Below, in pieces: positions 26,674 to 36,243 of a stretch of 64,000 nt of DNA. This DNA is from Zobellia laminariae (GTDB lineage: Bacteria > Bacteroidota > Bacteroidia > Flavobacteriales > Flavobacteriaceae). Both the position numbers and the translations under genes were made by a program. Every line of letters starts with the position of its first letter. Positions within the stretch are counted from its first letter, which is position 1. Under the pieces are notes generated by a model. It saw nothing but the letters and a program-made list of their open reading frames with translations, was not told where the DNA came from and did not search any database. The DNA lies in NCBI RefSeq assembly GCF_009725995.1, contig NZ_RCNS01000001.1, positions 1,505,195 through 1,569,194 on the forward strand, written 5' to 3'.

Positions 26674-28071
26674 GTGACGAAATTTTTAGACGATAATTTC
26701 TTACTCGAGAGTAAACAAGCGCAGTCGCTCTATCATGAGTATGCTGTTCAAATGCCTATAATAGATTACCATAATCATCTTCCACCAAAAGACTTAGCAG
26801 AGAATAGGGTTTTTGGAAATATTACCAAAGCTTGGATTGATGGTGATCATTATAAATGGAGGGCAATGAGAACTCTTGGTATTAATGAAAAGTATATTAC
26901 AGGAGATGCTTCCGATAAGGAAAAGTTCATGAAATGGGCAGAAGCTGTTCCGCATACGATGCGAAACCCTTTATACCATTGGACGCATCTTGAACTCTCA
27001 AGATATTTTGGGATAACTGATACGTTAAGCGGAAAAAATGCTTCTGCAGTCTATGATGCAACCACAGAAATGCTACAATCTTCAGAATTTACTTCTAGGG
27101 GATTGATAAGTAAGATGAATGTAAATATGCTTTGTACTACTGAAGACCCAACGGATACCTTAGAGTATCATCAGCAGTTGGCAAAAAGCGACTTCGCGAC
27201 CAAAGTTAGTACGGCTTTTAGACCTGATAAAGCTATTCTAATTGAAAGTGAAACCTATAATGAATACATAGATAGTTTAGAGAAAGCCGCCAGTTCTGAT
27301 ATTACTACGTATGACCAGCTTTGTGATGTATTGCGGAATCGTATCGAATTTTTTAATTCTAACGGTTGTTTCGTGTGCGACCACGGACTTTCGCATCTAT
27401 ATGCAGAAGACTTTACGGAGTCAGAAGTAAAAGCAATTTTCAAGAAACGAAGGGATGGGGGCAAGATTACCCCAAAAGAAGCAACAAAGTTCCAGAGTGC
27501 TATCTTACTATATCTTTCGGAAACCTATCATGAATTTGGTTGGGTACAACAGTTTCACTTAGGTGCTTTGCGCAATAACAATTCAAGAATGTTATCTGAA
27601 CTTGGTCCGGATACTGGCTGGGATTCTATTGGAGATTATACCCAAGCAGAGAGTCTATCTAAATTTCTTGATACGCTAGATAGCAAAGACAAACTGACTA
27701 AGACAATACTTTATAATTTGAATCCGCGTGATAATGCCCTAATGGCAACAATGGCGGGTAATTTTAATGATGGTAGTGTAAAAGGTAAAGTTCAATGGGG
27801 TTCCGGTTGGTGGTTTTTAGACCAAAAAGATGGTATGATAAATCAGATTAATACCCTTTCCAATATGGGGCTTATTAGTTGTTTTGTTGGAATGCTGACG
27901 GATTCAAGAAGCTTCCTTTCCTTTCCTAGACATGAATATTTCCGTCGTATTCTCTGTAATCTTTTTGGTAACGAAATGGCTAAAGGAGAACTACCAAATG
28001 ATATGGAGTGGATTGGTAAAATGGTACAGAACATCTGTTATAATAACGCTAAGGAGTACTTTGATCTCTAA
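26674..28071 (+). CDS. uxaC: Glucuronate isomerase
   Basis: 465 residues, the family length. Converts D-glucuronate to D-fructuronate and D-galacturonate to D-tagaturonate in hexuronate catabolism. The metal-binding start PIIDYHNHLPPKDLAENRVF, the WKWRAMR-like HYKWRAMRTLGI, and later GWVQQFHLGALRNNN and NPRDNALMATM are family motifs. The start is GTG. Twelve bases after the stop the TRAP transporter genes begin, so uptake and first catabolic step are in one operon. The later Entner-Doudoroff-type genes (uxaB, uxuA, kdgK) are not in the window. Confidence 0.94.
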   Translation: MTKFLDDNFLLESKQAQSLYHEYAVQMPIIDYHNHLPPKDLAENRVFGNITKAWIDGDHYKWRAMRTLGINEKYITGDASDKEKFMKWAEAVPHTMRNPLYHWTHLELSRYFGITDTLSGKNASAVYDATTEMLQSSEFTSRGLISKMNVNMLCTTEDPTDTLEYHQQLAKSDFATKVSTAFRPDKAILIESETYNEYIDSLEKAASSDITTYDQLCDVLRNRIEFFNSNGCFVCDHGLSHLYAEDFTESEVKAIFKKRRDGGKITPKEATKFQSAILLYLSETYHEFGWVQQFHLGALRNNNSRMLSELGPDTGWDSIGDYTQAESLSKFLDTLDSKDKLTKTILYNLNPRDNALMATMAGNFNDGSVKGKVQWGSGWWFLDQKDGMINQINTLSNMGLISCFVGMLTDSRSFLSFPRHEYFRRILCNLFGNEMAKGELPNDMEWIGKMVQNICYNNAKEYFDL

Positions 28072-28083
28072 TTTGATTACAAT

Positions 28084-29064
28084 ATGAAATTGAATCTAAA
28101 ATTTGTTTTTTTCTGTCTAGGCATGCTTATGATGAGCGGCTGTGGCCAGCTTAACGGAAACCGTACTATTCGTTTGGCACATGGGTTAGATGTAAATCAT
28201 TCTGTGCATAAAGCCATGATGAAAATGGGTGAGGACCTAAAAGAACTTTCTGGAGGCAAAATGCTATTGGAAATTTATCCTAACCAACAATTGGGTACCG
28301 AGCGCCAATGTCTTGAATTACTCCAAATTGGGAGTTTGGATATGACTAAGGTGTCTGTTGGAACTCTAGAGAATTTTGCTCCAAAAATGAGGGTACTGGG
28401 TTTGCCATTTTTATTCAGGGATAGACAACATTCGTTTGATGTGCTTGATGGTCCTATTGGCCAAGAACTATTGAATGATGGAGAACAATATTGGCTTAAA
28501 GGATTGGGGTATTATGATGCGGGAAGCCGTAGTTTTTATACAAAAGATAGACCCATTAATAACCCAGATGATCTTGTAGGATTAAAGATTAGGGTAATGG
28601 AGAGTGTTACTGCTATGGATATGGTTAAGGACCTTGGTGGTTCTCCAACACCTATTTCTTGGGGTGAATTGTACACGGCATTACAACAGGGTGTGGTAGA
28701 TGGAGCGGAAAACAATCCGCCTAGTTTTTATCTTTCCAGACACTATGAAGTTTGTAAGTTCTATACTTTGGACGAGCATACGGTACTACCAGATGTACTA
28801 TTAGCGGGAACTCATTTATGGGATAGCCTTTCGGAAGAAGAACAAGGATGGTTAAAGAAAGCGGTTGATGGCTCAGTGGGTTACCAACGAAAATTATGGG
28901 GAGAAGCTGAAGATGAAGCCCTAGCCGAAGTGGAAAAAGCGGGTGTTGAAATTATTAGACCGGATAAAACACTTTTTTCAGAAAAAATAAAAGACTCGTT
29001 TGACAAATACAAGGACGACGAAGTTATCTACAAATTGATTCAAGAAATACAAGCAACCAAATAA
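28084..29064 (+). CDS. TRAP transporter substrate-binding lipoprotein (DctP family)
   Basis: 326 residues. A lipoprotein signal with lipobox LMMSGC (Cys at about 20). DctP-type binding fold: TIRLAHGLDVNHSVHKAMMK, LEIYPNQQLGTERQCLELLQ, KIRVMESVTAMDMVKDLGGS containing the Arg that salt-bridges the substrate carboxylate, and WGELYTALQQGVVDGAEN. It captures a carboxylated ligand and delivers it to the membrane subunits. The neighbouring uxaC points to hexuronate (glucuronate or galacturonate). One base separates it from the next gene. Confidence 0.92.
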   Translation: MKLNLKFVFFCLGMLMMSGCGQLNGNRTIRLAHGLDVNHSVHKAMMKMGEDLKELSGGKMLLEIYPNQQLGTERQCLELLQIGSLDMTKVSVGTLENFAPKMRVLGLPFLFRDRQHSFDVLDGPIGQELLNDGEQYWLKGLGYYDAGSRSFYTKDRPINNPDDLVGLKIRVMESVTAMDMVKDLGGSPTPISWGELYTALQQGVVDGAENNPPSFYLSRHYEVCKFYTLDEHTVLPDVLLAGTHLWDSLSEEEQGWLKKAVDGSVGYQRKLWGEAEDEALAEVEKAGVEIIRPDKTLFSEKIKDSFDKYKDDEVIYKLIQEIQATK

Positions 29065-29065
29065 T

Positions 29066-29524
29066 ATGGAATTAAGGAAAAACATTGACAAAGTGTTGGC
29101 CTATTTTCTCGTCACGATAATGGGAATTATGGTCTTAAACGTACTGTGGCAGGTGTTCAGTCGGTTTTTATTGGGTTCACCAAGTTCATTTACAGATGAG
29201 CTGGCCAGATACCTCATGATTTGGGTCGGAATTTTAGGTGCCGCATACGTATCAGGTAAAAATCTTCACGTTGCAATTGATGTATTACCAAAGCGTTTCA
29301 GTGAGGGTACACAAAAGAAATTACAATTAATAGTGCATTGGTTGGTCATTCTATTTAGTCTTGGAGCGCTGGTTATTGGCGGCTCTAGATTGGTGTATAT
29401 TACTCACGTTTTGGACCAACATTCGCCAGCTTTACAAGTGCCATTATCTCTTGTTTACCTTGTGATTCCTATTAGCGGAGTGCTAATTATCTATTATAAA
29501 ATTTCTGACCTTCTTAAAGACTAA
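29066..29524 (+). CDS. TRAP transporter small permease (DctQ family)
   Basis: 152 residues with four predicted membrane helices (about 12-32, 50-68, 88-108, 125-148). VLWQVFSRFLLGSPSSFTDELARYL near the first helices is the DctQ signature, including the Glu/Arg motif. It pairs with the large permease to form a Na+-driven importer. Operon with 1 and 5 base spacings. Confidence 0.92.
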   Translation: MELRKNIDKVLAYFLVTIMGIMVLNVLWQVFSRFLLGSPSSFTDELARYLMIWVGILGAAYVSGKNLHVAIDVLPKRFSEGTQKKLQLIVHWLVILFSLGALVIGGSRLVYITHVLDQHSPALQVPLSLVYLVIPISGVLIIYYKISDLLKD

Positions 29525-29529
29525 GTATT

Positions 29530-30825
29530 ATGGAGTATTTACCAATTATAGTTTTGGTCCTGAGTTTTGTAGTGCTATTGGCTATAGGAACTCCCGTTGC
29601 GTGGAGTATTGCCATCTCATCTGTTCTTACCATGTTGGTAAGCATTCCTGTGCTACCGGCATTTACGACAGTTTCTCAACGAATAGGAACAGGTCTAGAT
29701 AGTTTTGCCCTTTTAGCCATACCCTTGTTTATTCTATCGGGTGAACTGATGAATAAAGGTGGAATCGCACACCGTTTAATTGCTTTTGCAAAGACTTTGG
29801 TGGGGTCCTTACCCGGTGGTTTGGCGCTAATTAATATTGTTTCCGCTATGCTAATGGGGGCCATTGCCGGCTCCGCTATGGCAGCTGCTTCCGCAATGGG
29901 AAGTATTTTGGGACCTGAAATGGAAAAAGAAGGATATTCTAGGGAATTTGGTGCGGCCGTGAACATTACTGCAGCTACTACAGGTCTTATTATTCCTCCA
30001 AGTAATGTACTTATCGTGTATTCTTTGGCAAGTGGTGGGGCTTCTATTGCGGCATTGTTCTTAGCAGGGTATATTCCAGGAATTCTTACGGGACTTTTCT
30101 TGATGATAATTGCTTCGTTTTGGGCTAAGAAAAAGGGATATAAAGTTGGAAAACGTAGCACGTTAAAAGAGGTTTTTAAAACTTTTGTTGATGCTTTGCC
30201 AAGTCTTTTTATGTTGGTGGTCGTTATCGGAGGTATTGTGGCCGGTATTTTTACTGCTACGGAAGCATCGGCTATTGCAGTATTATATAGCATGTTGCTA
30301 GGATTCTTCTATAAAGAGATATCACTTCCAAGACTTCCAAAAATTTTATTGGACTCCGCTTCTACCACTGCCATCGTAATGTTACTAATTGGGGCTTCTA
30401 TGAGTATGTCTTGGGCGTTATCATATGAGAATATTCCACAAGAGATTAGTTCAGGGCTTCTTGGTATCAGCGATAATAAAATTGTCATACTTCTTATCAT
30501 CAACTTACTGTTGTTGTTCGTTGGGATTTTTATGGATATGACACCAGCAGTATTGATTTTCACACCAATCTTTTTGCCAGTTGTAACCAAACTAGGCTTG
30601 GATCCAGTTCATTTTGGAATTATCATGGTCTTAAATCTTTGTATTGGTCTCTGTACGCCGCCTGTGGGCTCTGTACTTTTTGTGGGGGTTGGTATTGCCA
30701 ACACAACCATAGAAAAGGTGATAAAACCGCTGTTGCCGCTGTTTATAGCTATGGTAATAGCACTGCTATTGGTAACGTATATACCGCAGCTTAGTTTATG
30801 GTTGCCAAGTTTGTTTGATTTATAG
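29530..30825 (+). CDS. TRAP transporter large permease (DctM family)
   Basis: 431 residues, about 12 membrane helices. The transport core with IPLFILSGELMNKGGIAHRL, GAIAGSAMAAASAMGSILGP and the GLIIPPSNVLIVYSLASGG region is typical of DctM. The last part FMDMTPAVLIFTPIFLPV and LCTPPVGSVLFVG are its second symmetric motif. It couples Na+ entry to uptake of the acid bound by the DctP subunit, here most likely a hexuronate. A strong terminator follows. Confidence 0.95.
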   Translation: MEYLPIIVLVLSFVVLLAIGTPVAWSIAISSVLTMLVSIPVLPAFTTVSQRIGTGLDSFALLAIPLFILSGELMNKGGIAHRLIAFAKTLVGSLPGGLALINIVSAMLMGAIAGSAMAAASAMGSILGPEMEKEGYSREFGAAVNITAATTGLIIPPSNVLIVYSLASGGASIAALFLAGYIPGILTGLFLMIIASFWAKKKGYKVGKRSTLKEVFKTFVDALPSLFMLVVVIGGIVAGIFTATEASAIAVLYSMLLGFFYKEISLPRLPKILLDSASTTAIVMLLIGASMSMSWALSYENIPQEISSGLLGISDNKIVILLIINLLLLFVGIFMDMTPAVLIFTPIFLPVVTKLGLDPVHFGIIMVLNLCIGLCTPPVGSVLFVGVGIANTTIEKVIKPLLPLFIAMVIALLLVTYIPQLSLWLPSLFDL

Positions 30826-30852
30826 AATATAGACCGATACTTTAACTTTCGG

Positions 30853-30909
30853 AAAACTAGCAATTATGTGTGATGTTTAGGTACACACTTCATAATTGCT
30901 AGTTTTTTA
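30853..30909 (+). terminator. Intrinsic terminator after the uxaC-TRAP operon
   Basis: AAAACTAGCAATTATG (30853-30868) pairs with CATAATTGCTAGTTTT (30891-30906), 16 perfect base pairs with a 22-base loop, followed by T. The left A-run makes it able to work in reverse as well. Confidence 0.85.
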
Positions 30910-31061
30910 TTGAATTTAAGTCAAGAAGGGCTGAATTGTAACAACTTAACACAACCGTAATAAACCCCTAATCTTTTGATTACCATAAGCAGATGATTAA
31001 GGGGCATCTTTGCCTCGCAGTATCCGGCATACGTTCTTATTTGAATTAGCTTGAATAAAAT

Positions 31062-32477
31062 TTAGCCGATGGGGACATCGGTTTTTTTGGTTTTAAAAAC
31101 TTCCTTTTGTTCTTTCTTTCCTAAAAAATCACGGTACCATTTTCCTGAAGCTTTAATGGTGCGTTTAAGAGTTTTAAAATTGATATGTACTAAACCGAAC
31201 CTAGGGTAATACCCTTCGGCCCATTCAAAATTATCGGTGAAGGTCCACACAAAGTAACCTGATACCTTAATGCCTTCGGAACTAGCTTTGTGCACTTGTT
31301 TTAGATAATTCTGGAGATAGGAGGTTCGTTCTAAATCATTTACTTTTCCTTCCTCTAAATTATCTTCAAAAGCAGCACCATTTTCGGTAATTAAAATCTT
31401 ATTCACACCTTCGTATGCGTTAAATTTTTTCAACATTTCATAGATGCTAGGTGGGTAAACTTCCCAGTCCATTAACGTGGTTTGGACATTTCTGTCAGGA
31501 GCTTTTACGATTTTGGCTCTGAGATAGGGTACGGTATAGCTATGTCTAACAACTTCTCGGGTATAGTTTTGTACACCTATAAAATCAAAATTAAAAATAC
31601 TGTTCTGAGCGTCTTCAGGTTTTTCGTATTTCTTTATTTTTCGTAGTACTGGAATACTTTCATCTGGGTAGCCAAGACCCAAACTAGGTTCAATAAAAAG
31701 TCGGTTTAAAAGGGCATCTGCCTTATCAGCTGCTGTAAGGTCTTTTTTACTATTTGATCGCGGCGTAATTTGAGAACATGAAAAGGTGGTTCCTATTAGT
31801 GCACCAGGCACCATTTTACGGAGTAATCTTCCTCCTAAAGCTTGGCATAAAACCGCATGATGAATAGCAGGTATAAAATTTCTAAGTCCCTTTTTTCCTG
31901 GGGCATGAACACCCAAAAAATATCCAGCTCCAGTGAATACCATGGGTTCGTTAAGTACCATCCAATGCTTTACCCGATCACCAAAATGCTCACTGCAAAT
32001 TTTCACATAAGCTTCAAACCACTCTAAGATCTTTCTGTTGGTCCAACCACCCAATTCTTCTAGGGTTTGAGGTAGATCCCAATGATAGAGGGTTACCCAA
32101 GGGGTAACACCACATTCTAGACAAAAATTAATTACGTCGTTATAGAATGCTATTCCTTTTTGATTTACCTTACCTGTCCCATCTGGTAGTATTCTAGACC
32201 AGGATAATGAAAACCGAAAGTGATTAATATTCATCGATTTCATTAAAAGAATATCATCTTGATATTTATTATAGAAATCACAGGCTATTTGTCCATGCTG
32301 GTTTTCAAAAATGGTTCCTTTCTTAGTTACAAACTCATCCCAAATAGATAGTCCTTTTCCGTGAGCTTCGTGGGCTCCTTCAATCTGATAAGCAGCGGTA
32401 GAAACACCCCAAACAAAATCTTCTCCAAAATCTTCAGGTTGCAAATCAAAGTTTGATTGCTCACTTGTATGCGTCAT
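31062..32477 (-). CDS. Glycoside hydrolase family 1 (beta-glucosidase type)
   Basis: 471 residues. A TIM-barrel retaining beta-glycosidase: general acid/base Glu177 in WMVLNEPMVF, nucleophile Glu365 in ILITENGAAF, substrate-binding QIEGAHEAHGKG near the start and FRFSLSWSRILPDGTG. GYFVWTFTDNFEWAEGYYPR is the +1/-1 site loop. There is no signal peptide, so it would act in the cytoplasm on an imported or intracellular glycoside. Last gene of a three-gene operon with no bases between it and the glycosyltransferase gene, which is odd for a purely catabolic enzyme. Confidence 0.93.
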   Translation of the reverse strand: MTHTSEQSNFDLQPEDFGEDFVWGVSTAAYQIEGAHEAHGKGLSIWDEFVTKKGTIFENQHGQIACDFYNKYQDDILLMKSMNINHFRFSLSWSRILPDGTGKVNQKGIAFYNDVINFCLECGVTPWVTLYHWDLPQTLEELGGWTNRKILEWFEAYVKICSEHFGDRVKHWMVLNEPMVFTGAGYFLGVHAPGKKGLRNFIPAIHHAVLCQALGGRLLRKMVPGALIGTTFSCSQITPRSNSKKDLTAADKADALLNRLFIEPSLGLGYPDESIPVLRKIKKYEKPEDAQNSIFNFDFIGVQNYTREVVRHSYTVPYLRAKIVKAPDRNVQTTLMDWEVYPPSIYEMLKKFNAYEGVNKILITENGAAFEDNLEEGKVNDLERTSYLQNYLKQVHKASSEGIKVSGYFVWTFTDNFEWAEGYYPRFGLVHINFKTLKRTIKASGKWYRDFLGKKEQKEVFKTKKTDVPIG

Positions 32478-33491
32478 TTAAAACTGTTTGTCTTTTTTGA
32501 ACGTTAAAGATTCCTCTAAAACGGATTCAATTATCTCATCTGTAAGGTCAGGGTAGTTCACATCTATCTTGGTATCCGTATAGACCCAATTTTTGATTTT
32601 GTCCAGATGTTTTATTTTTAGTGATTTGACTACGGGTACTCCCATATCTTTTAATGCCGCTGCATTGCATTGCTGCTCATATTGGCCTTTCATGGGTATG
32701 ACCAATAATTTTTTTTGCATATATAAAGCTTCGGCAGGGGTTTCAAATCCTGCGCCACAGAGAACACCTTTACTATCTGCCATACTATGAACGAAAGCTT
32801 CGTTGGTGATGGGGCTAATGGTTATGTCTTTTGAGATAAACTCTTTCTGGTTATGCTTTGAGAATACTTGCCATTTGACATCCTTAATGTTCGAGAGCAT
32901 TTTTAAGATTTTTTCATCGCTATAGGAAGGAAGGTAAACTGTGTAATGTTCTCCAGGGGTTGTTTTTATAGACCTAACATCTTGTCTAATGATGGGTGTA
33001 AATATGTTATCGTCATAATTCTTAAAATGAAATCCATATTGGGAGGTAGACGGCGCATACTTTTCTAGTATTATTTTTCCCAGATGGTCTTTTTGTTTTG
33101 GTTTAGGAGCATACCGTGATAAAACGGCGGATTGATGACTAAGAGCAACACATGGCAAGTTTTTAGTTTTGCAAGCCCACGCAGATATAGGTTCAAAATC
33201 GTTTATGACCAAATCATATTCCGCCACAGGAATACTTTTAATTTCCTTGTTAATTCTAGCGGCATTTGTCTTTAAGTAGGTGCGCCACATATCAACACCA
33301 CCTTTTTTTCCAAAAATGAAACTCCAACCACTTAGTTGATATTTAATAGGGTAAGGCAGCTTAATGTCAGCTTGTGTACCGCTGACCAATATATCTAGCT
33401 CAACATTTTTTCTCTGCAAAGCGGGAATAATATCTCGGGCCCTACTTAGATGCCCATTTCCAGTGCCCTGTATAGCATAGAGTACTTTCAT
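32478..33491 (-). CDS. MurG-like glycosyltransferase family protein (GT28-type fold)
   Basis: 337 residues. The N-terminal VLYAIQGTGNGHLSRARDII is the nucleotide-sugar-transferase glycine loop of GT-B enzymes with GHxxR, and the C-terminal GVLCGAGFETPAEALYMQKK with KLLVIPMKGQYEQQCNA is the donor-binding site with Glu. It is probably a membrane-associated UDP-sugar transferase making a glycolipid or glycoside; the acceptor is unknown. It adjoins the phosphoesterase and GH1 genes without spacing, so the three act together. Confidence 0.8.
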   Translation of the reverse strand: MKVLYAIQGTGNGHLSRARDIIPALQRKNVELDILVSGTQADIKLPYPIKYQLSGWSFIFGKKGGVDMWRTYLKTNAARINKEIKSIPVAEYDLVINDFEPISAWACKTKNLPCVALSHQSAVLSRYAPKPKQKDHLGKIILEKYAPSTSQYGFHFKNYDDNIFTPIIRQDVRSIKTTPGEHYTVYLPSYSDEKILKMLSNIKDVKWQVFSKHNQKEFISKDITISPITNEAFVHSMADSKGVLCGAGFETPAEALYMQKKLLVIPMKGQYEQQCNAAALKDMGVPVVKSLKIKHLDKIKNWVYTDTKIDVNYPDLTDEIIESVLEESLTFKKDKQF

Positions 33492-34376
33492 CTAATGTGT
33501 GTTTTGAGGTTGGTCTTTGCTCACTTTTGATGTTACCATGTCATTGAATTCCGCCATTAAACTTTGAAAAAGCTCTTTTTTCTCCAACATTTCAACGTGG
33601 TCATTACTGTCTGAATTATGAGCTTGAATGTGCTTGTCATCCTCATATCTATATAATGTCCATTGGCCTTTAACGTATTCTAACGCGGTGAGGTTTTCAA
33701 TCCAATCTCCGGAATTTAGATACATAACGGAACCATTATCTGTTTCAATAGATTTGATTTCCGGTTGATGAATGTGCCCACAGATGACATAGTCAAATTC
33801 GTTCTCTATGGCAATATCAGCTGCAGTTTGTTCAAAATTATTAATGAACTTCACGGCAGATTTCACACTGTTCTTTATTTTTTTAGACATGGAAACAGGA
33901 CCTTTTCCTAACTTCTTATAACAGAAGTTTACCCCACTGTTTATGAGTATGAGGGTGTCATATCCTATAGCTCCCAGTTTAGCCAGCCATTTGGAGTGTT
34001 GCATGGTAACATCAAAAACATCCCCATGAAAAATCCAGGCCTTTTTGCCATGAACCGGTAATACCAGTTTATTAACAATGCTAAAAGAACCTAGATTAAA
34101 TCCGGAAAACTTGCGCATCATTTCATCATGATTACCGGTAATGTAGTGCACTTTTACACCCTTGGTAATCCACTCCATTATGAGCTTTACCACCTTCATA
34201 TGAGATTTGGGCCAGTATCGTTTATTGAACTGCCAGATATCTACAATATCTCCGTTTAAGACTACTTGCTTTGGGTTTATTGATTTTAGATATTGGATGA
34301 GCTCTTTTGCGTGGCAACCGTAAGTGCCAAGGTGTATGTCTGAAATGACAACAATATCAACAGGTCTTTTTTTCAT
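33492..34376 (-). CDS. Metallophosphoesterase, UDP-2,3-diacylglucosamine diphosphatase-like
   Basis: 294 residues. Calcineurin-like fold with all metal motifs: VVISDIHLGTYG (Asp-x-His), VLNGDIVDIWQF (Gly-Asp), YITGNHDEMM (Gly-Asn-His), WIFHGDVFDV and YVICGHIHQPEI (Gly-His-x-His). It is longer than LpxH (the true LpxH-like gene is at 60459) and carries an extra C-terminal about 50 residues, as in LpxH-like or YbbF-like paralogs in Bacteroidota. A pyrophosphatase on a nucleotide-lipid is likely. First gene of the operon with the glycosyltransferase and GH1 enzyme. Confidence 0.82.
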   Translation of the reverse strand: MKKRPVDIVVISDIHLGTYGCHAKELIQYLKSINPKQVVLNGDIVDIWQFNKRYWPKSHMKVVKLIMEWITKGVKVHYITGNHDEMMRKFSGFNLGSFSIVNKLVLPVHGKKAWIFHGDVFDVTMQHSKWLAKLGAIGYDTLILINSGVNFCYKKLGKGPVSMSKKIKNSVKSAVKFINNFEQTAADIAIENEFDYVICGHIHQPEIKSIETDNGSVMYLNSGDWIENLTALEYVKGQWTLYRYEDDKHIQAHNSDSNDHVEMLEKKELFQSLMAEFNDMVTSKVSKDQPQNTH

Positions 34377-34893
34377 TGTATAAATGGCTGGCTGTGCTTT
34401 CTAATTTTCTTGAATTTTAAGGGCGAAAAGTAACTTCTAAGTTGTGAGATTAGAAGGTTTGCCACTAGGGTCGATAGGTAGATGATAACTATCTTCATAA
34501 TTAGAAAACAAGTTTGGATAAAGGTTCTGCTTTTAGTTGAATAGACCGTAAACTGTAGATTAACAATTTGTTAGTTAATCTTTACATTTCAAAATTGGTG
34601 CTGTAGAGGTGTTCTGTCTTTTCTTTAAGCTACTATTGAAATTGTCCGTAGACAATGATTTGAACAGGAGTACTGTATTTTAAACAAGAAAAAACCGATG
34701 CATGAGACGTGCATCGGTTTACTAAACTAACTCAAACTAGATTAACTCAAATAATCACAGTGCAAAATTCGTTAAAAGCTCTCGTTAAAAAGTTAACTTA
34801 ATATCAAGCTATCATTATGTAAATTATAGGCTGATGTAAACCGTAAAAGCAGGAAGTACGGTCTGATAATTTTTGTATGCAGCATCTAGCCTT
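34377..34893. other. Intergenic region, divergent spacer with one terminator
   Basis: 517 bases between two minus-strand genes. It should hold the promoter of the phosphoesterase operon (not recognisable at consensus level) and holds a terminator at 34685-34720. I see no gene in it. Confidence 0.6.
34685..34720 (-). terminator. Intrinsic terminator of the orphan 34894-36123 gene
   Basis: Stem AAACCGATGCA (34692-34702) and TGCATCGGTTT (34710-34720), loop TGAGACG. On the minus strand the stem is followed by a T-run (complement of the A-run at 34689-34695). Confidence 0.75.
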
Positions 34894-36123
34894 CTAAGAT
34901 TTATTAAAATTGATAGCTACTGATCCACTAACCAATCTGTTCTCATTATCTATTCCGCTGAAAACACCGTCTTGTTTTTCGCTATCATCTTTTAGAAAGT
35001 AGGTTTTGAAATATATATCAACGTGGTCAAAAGCAATAATGCCAGATAAATCCAAGTTAAAATGAACTACGGAGCCTTTGTTAAGTAAATCTATATTGTC
35101 TTTCTCAAAGTAGACATTCTCTGTCTGAACGACCATTTGGTAATTGGTCGGTAATATTTTGAAATCTAATTTTTCTTCAAATCCATCGGGAAATTGGAAA
35201 GTCAGGGAATAGGAGCCGGCCAAACTCTCATAGATAGAAGCATACGGGCTGGCTTCCGAGATTTCTAAAAAATGCTTTGGAACGATACTTTTGTTTACAA
35301 TACGCTTGTTTCTGACTTCCATTGCAATGTAAGGAGGGATGGTCGGGTTTTTAGACCGCTCTTCCATGTCTTCCTTAGAATCACATCGTTCAAGAATGGA
35401 TTGTCCTGCCACCGTATTTGTGTAGATATCAAAAGTGCAGTAGGTACCTATCAGGTATCTTACATTAGAGGGGTCACTGTGTCCTATATAATAGATCTCG
35501 CTGGCTCCTTCTACTAGCTTGCCGTCTAGTAGTGTTTTAGAATTTATATGTACGGTATCTTCTCTACGAACAATGTTACCAAAATTGTAATGTTCTTTAT
35601 GAGTGCCATCTTCTTGGGGATACACATAGGTGTGCTTAATTTTTTTCCAGTTATTGGATATGATGGTTTCCCCTCTTAGAATAACATCATCTTCTCCAAA
35701 GTAGTAGTTTAAATAATAAAAGGTCTTGTTGGCACTTTCATCATATAGTAGGGCAAGCTGTTTTTTCTCTTTTAGACCTTCTAGTCTATTTTCATCTAGA
35801 AAAACATCAACTGATTCGTAACCTATGTACAAAAGTAGAACGGATTTGTAATATTGGTTAAGTTTTATGCTCGGTTTTCCCTTTCTAAAGTCCCTAACTT
35901 TGTCATAAAGATACTTTCCGTTGATAAAATCACTGCCAATATGCTCTAGGTCTTCTTTTAGGTTTGGCTTCTCAGGATCATAATTTCCATACCCATAAAA
36001 CTGCATAGATTTCGGTATCTCTTTTATACCATGCTTTTTTTTGAAGGTTTGCTCTAATTCATCTAGGAAAATTTCAAAATATGCAGCCGTAAGGGGTAAT
36101 CCAAAAACTTCCTGTTTTTTCAT
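34894..36123 (-). CDS. Orphan protein of unknown function, 409 residues
   Basis: I do not recognise the family. There is no signal peptide or clear membrane segment. It starts MKKQEVFGLPLTAAYFEIFL and is rich in Tyr and charged residues (QYYKSVLLLYIGYESV, YYLNYYFGEDDVILRG). The second half (about 150-400) alternates beta-like segments such as LRGETIISNNW, SEIYYIGHSDPSNVRYLIGT and YSLTFQFPDGFEEKLDFKI, suggesting a beta-rich domain. Neighbours: terminator downstream and, 120 bases upstream, the divergent TonB receptor gene. A cytoplasmic sensor or effector role is possible, but there is no evidence for it beyond this. Confidence 0.7.
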   Translation of the reverse strand: MKKQEVFGLPLTAAYFEIFLDELEQTFKKKHGIKEIPKSMQFYGYGNYDPEKPNLKEDLEHIGSDFINGKYLYDKVRDFRKGKPSIKLNQYYKSVLLLYIGYESVDVFLDENRLEGLKEKKQLALLYDESANKTFYYLNYYFGEDDVILRGETIISNNWKKIKHTYVYPQEDGTHKEHYNFGNIVRREDTVHINSKTLLDGKLVEGASEIYYIGHSDPSNVRYLIGTYCTFDIYTNTVAGQSILERCDSKEDMEERSKNPTIPPYIAMEVRNKRIVNKSIVPKHFLEISEASPYASIYESLAGSYSLTFQFPDGFEEKLDFKILPTNYQMVVQTENVYFEKDNIDLLNKGSVVHFNLDLSGIIAFDHVDIYFKTYFLKDDSEKQDGVFSGIDNENRLVSGSVAINFNKS

Positions 36124-36243
36124 AAATTATTAATTATTATTTAAAATTAATAAATAATCTTTTAGTAATCATAAATAATTGGTGAGAATATCTGTGCGCT
36201 ACTTTTATCAAACTAATTCAAAGCATATATAAACCAGTCACTT

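Noticed and set aside
29676..30293. 205-residue frame opposite the TRAP large permease gene
   Set aside because: Shadow of a membrane protein gene: Ala/Ile/Pro-rich with no membrane pattern, start context or family motif of its own.
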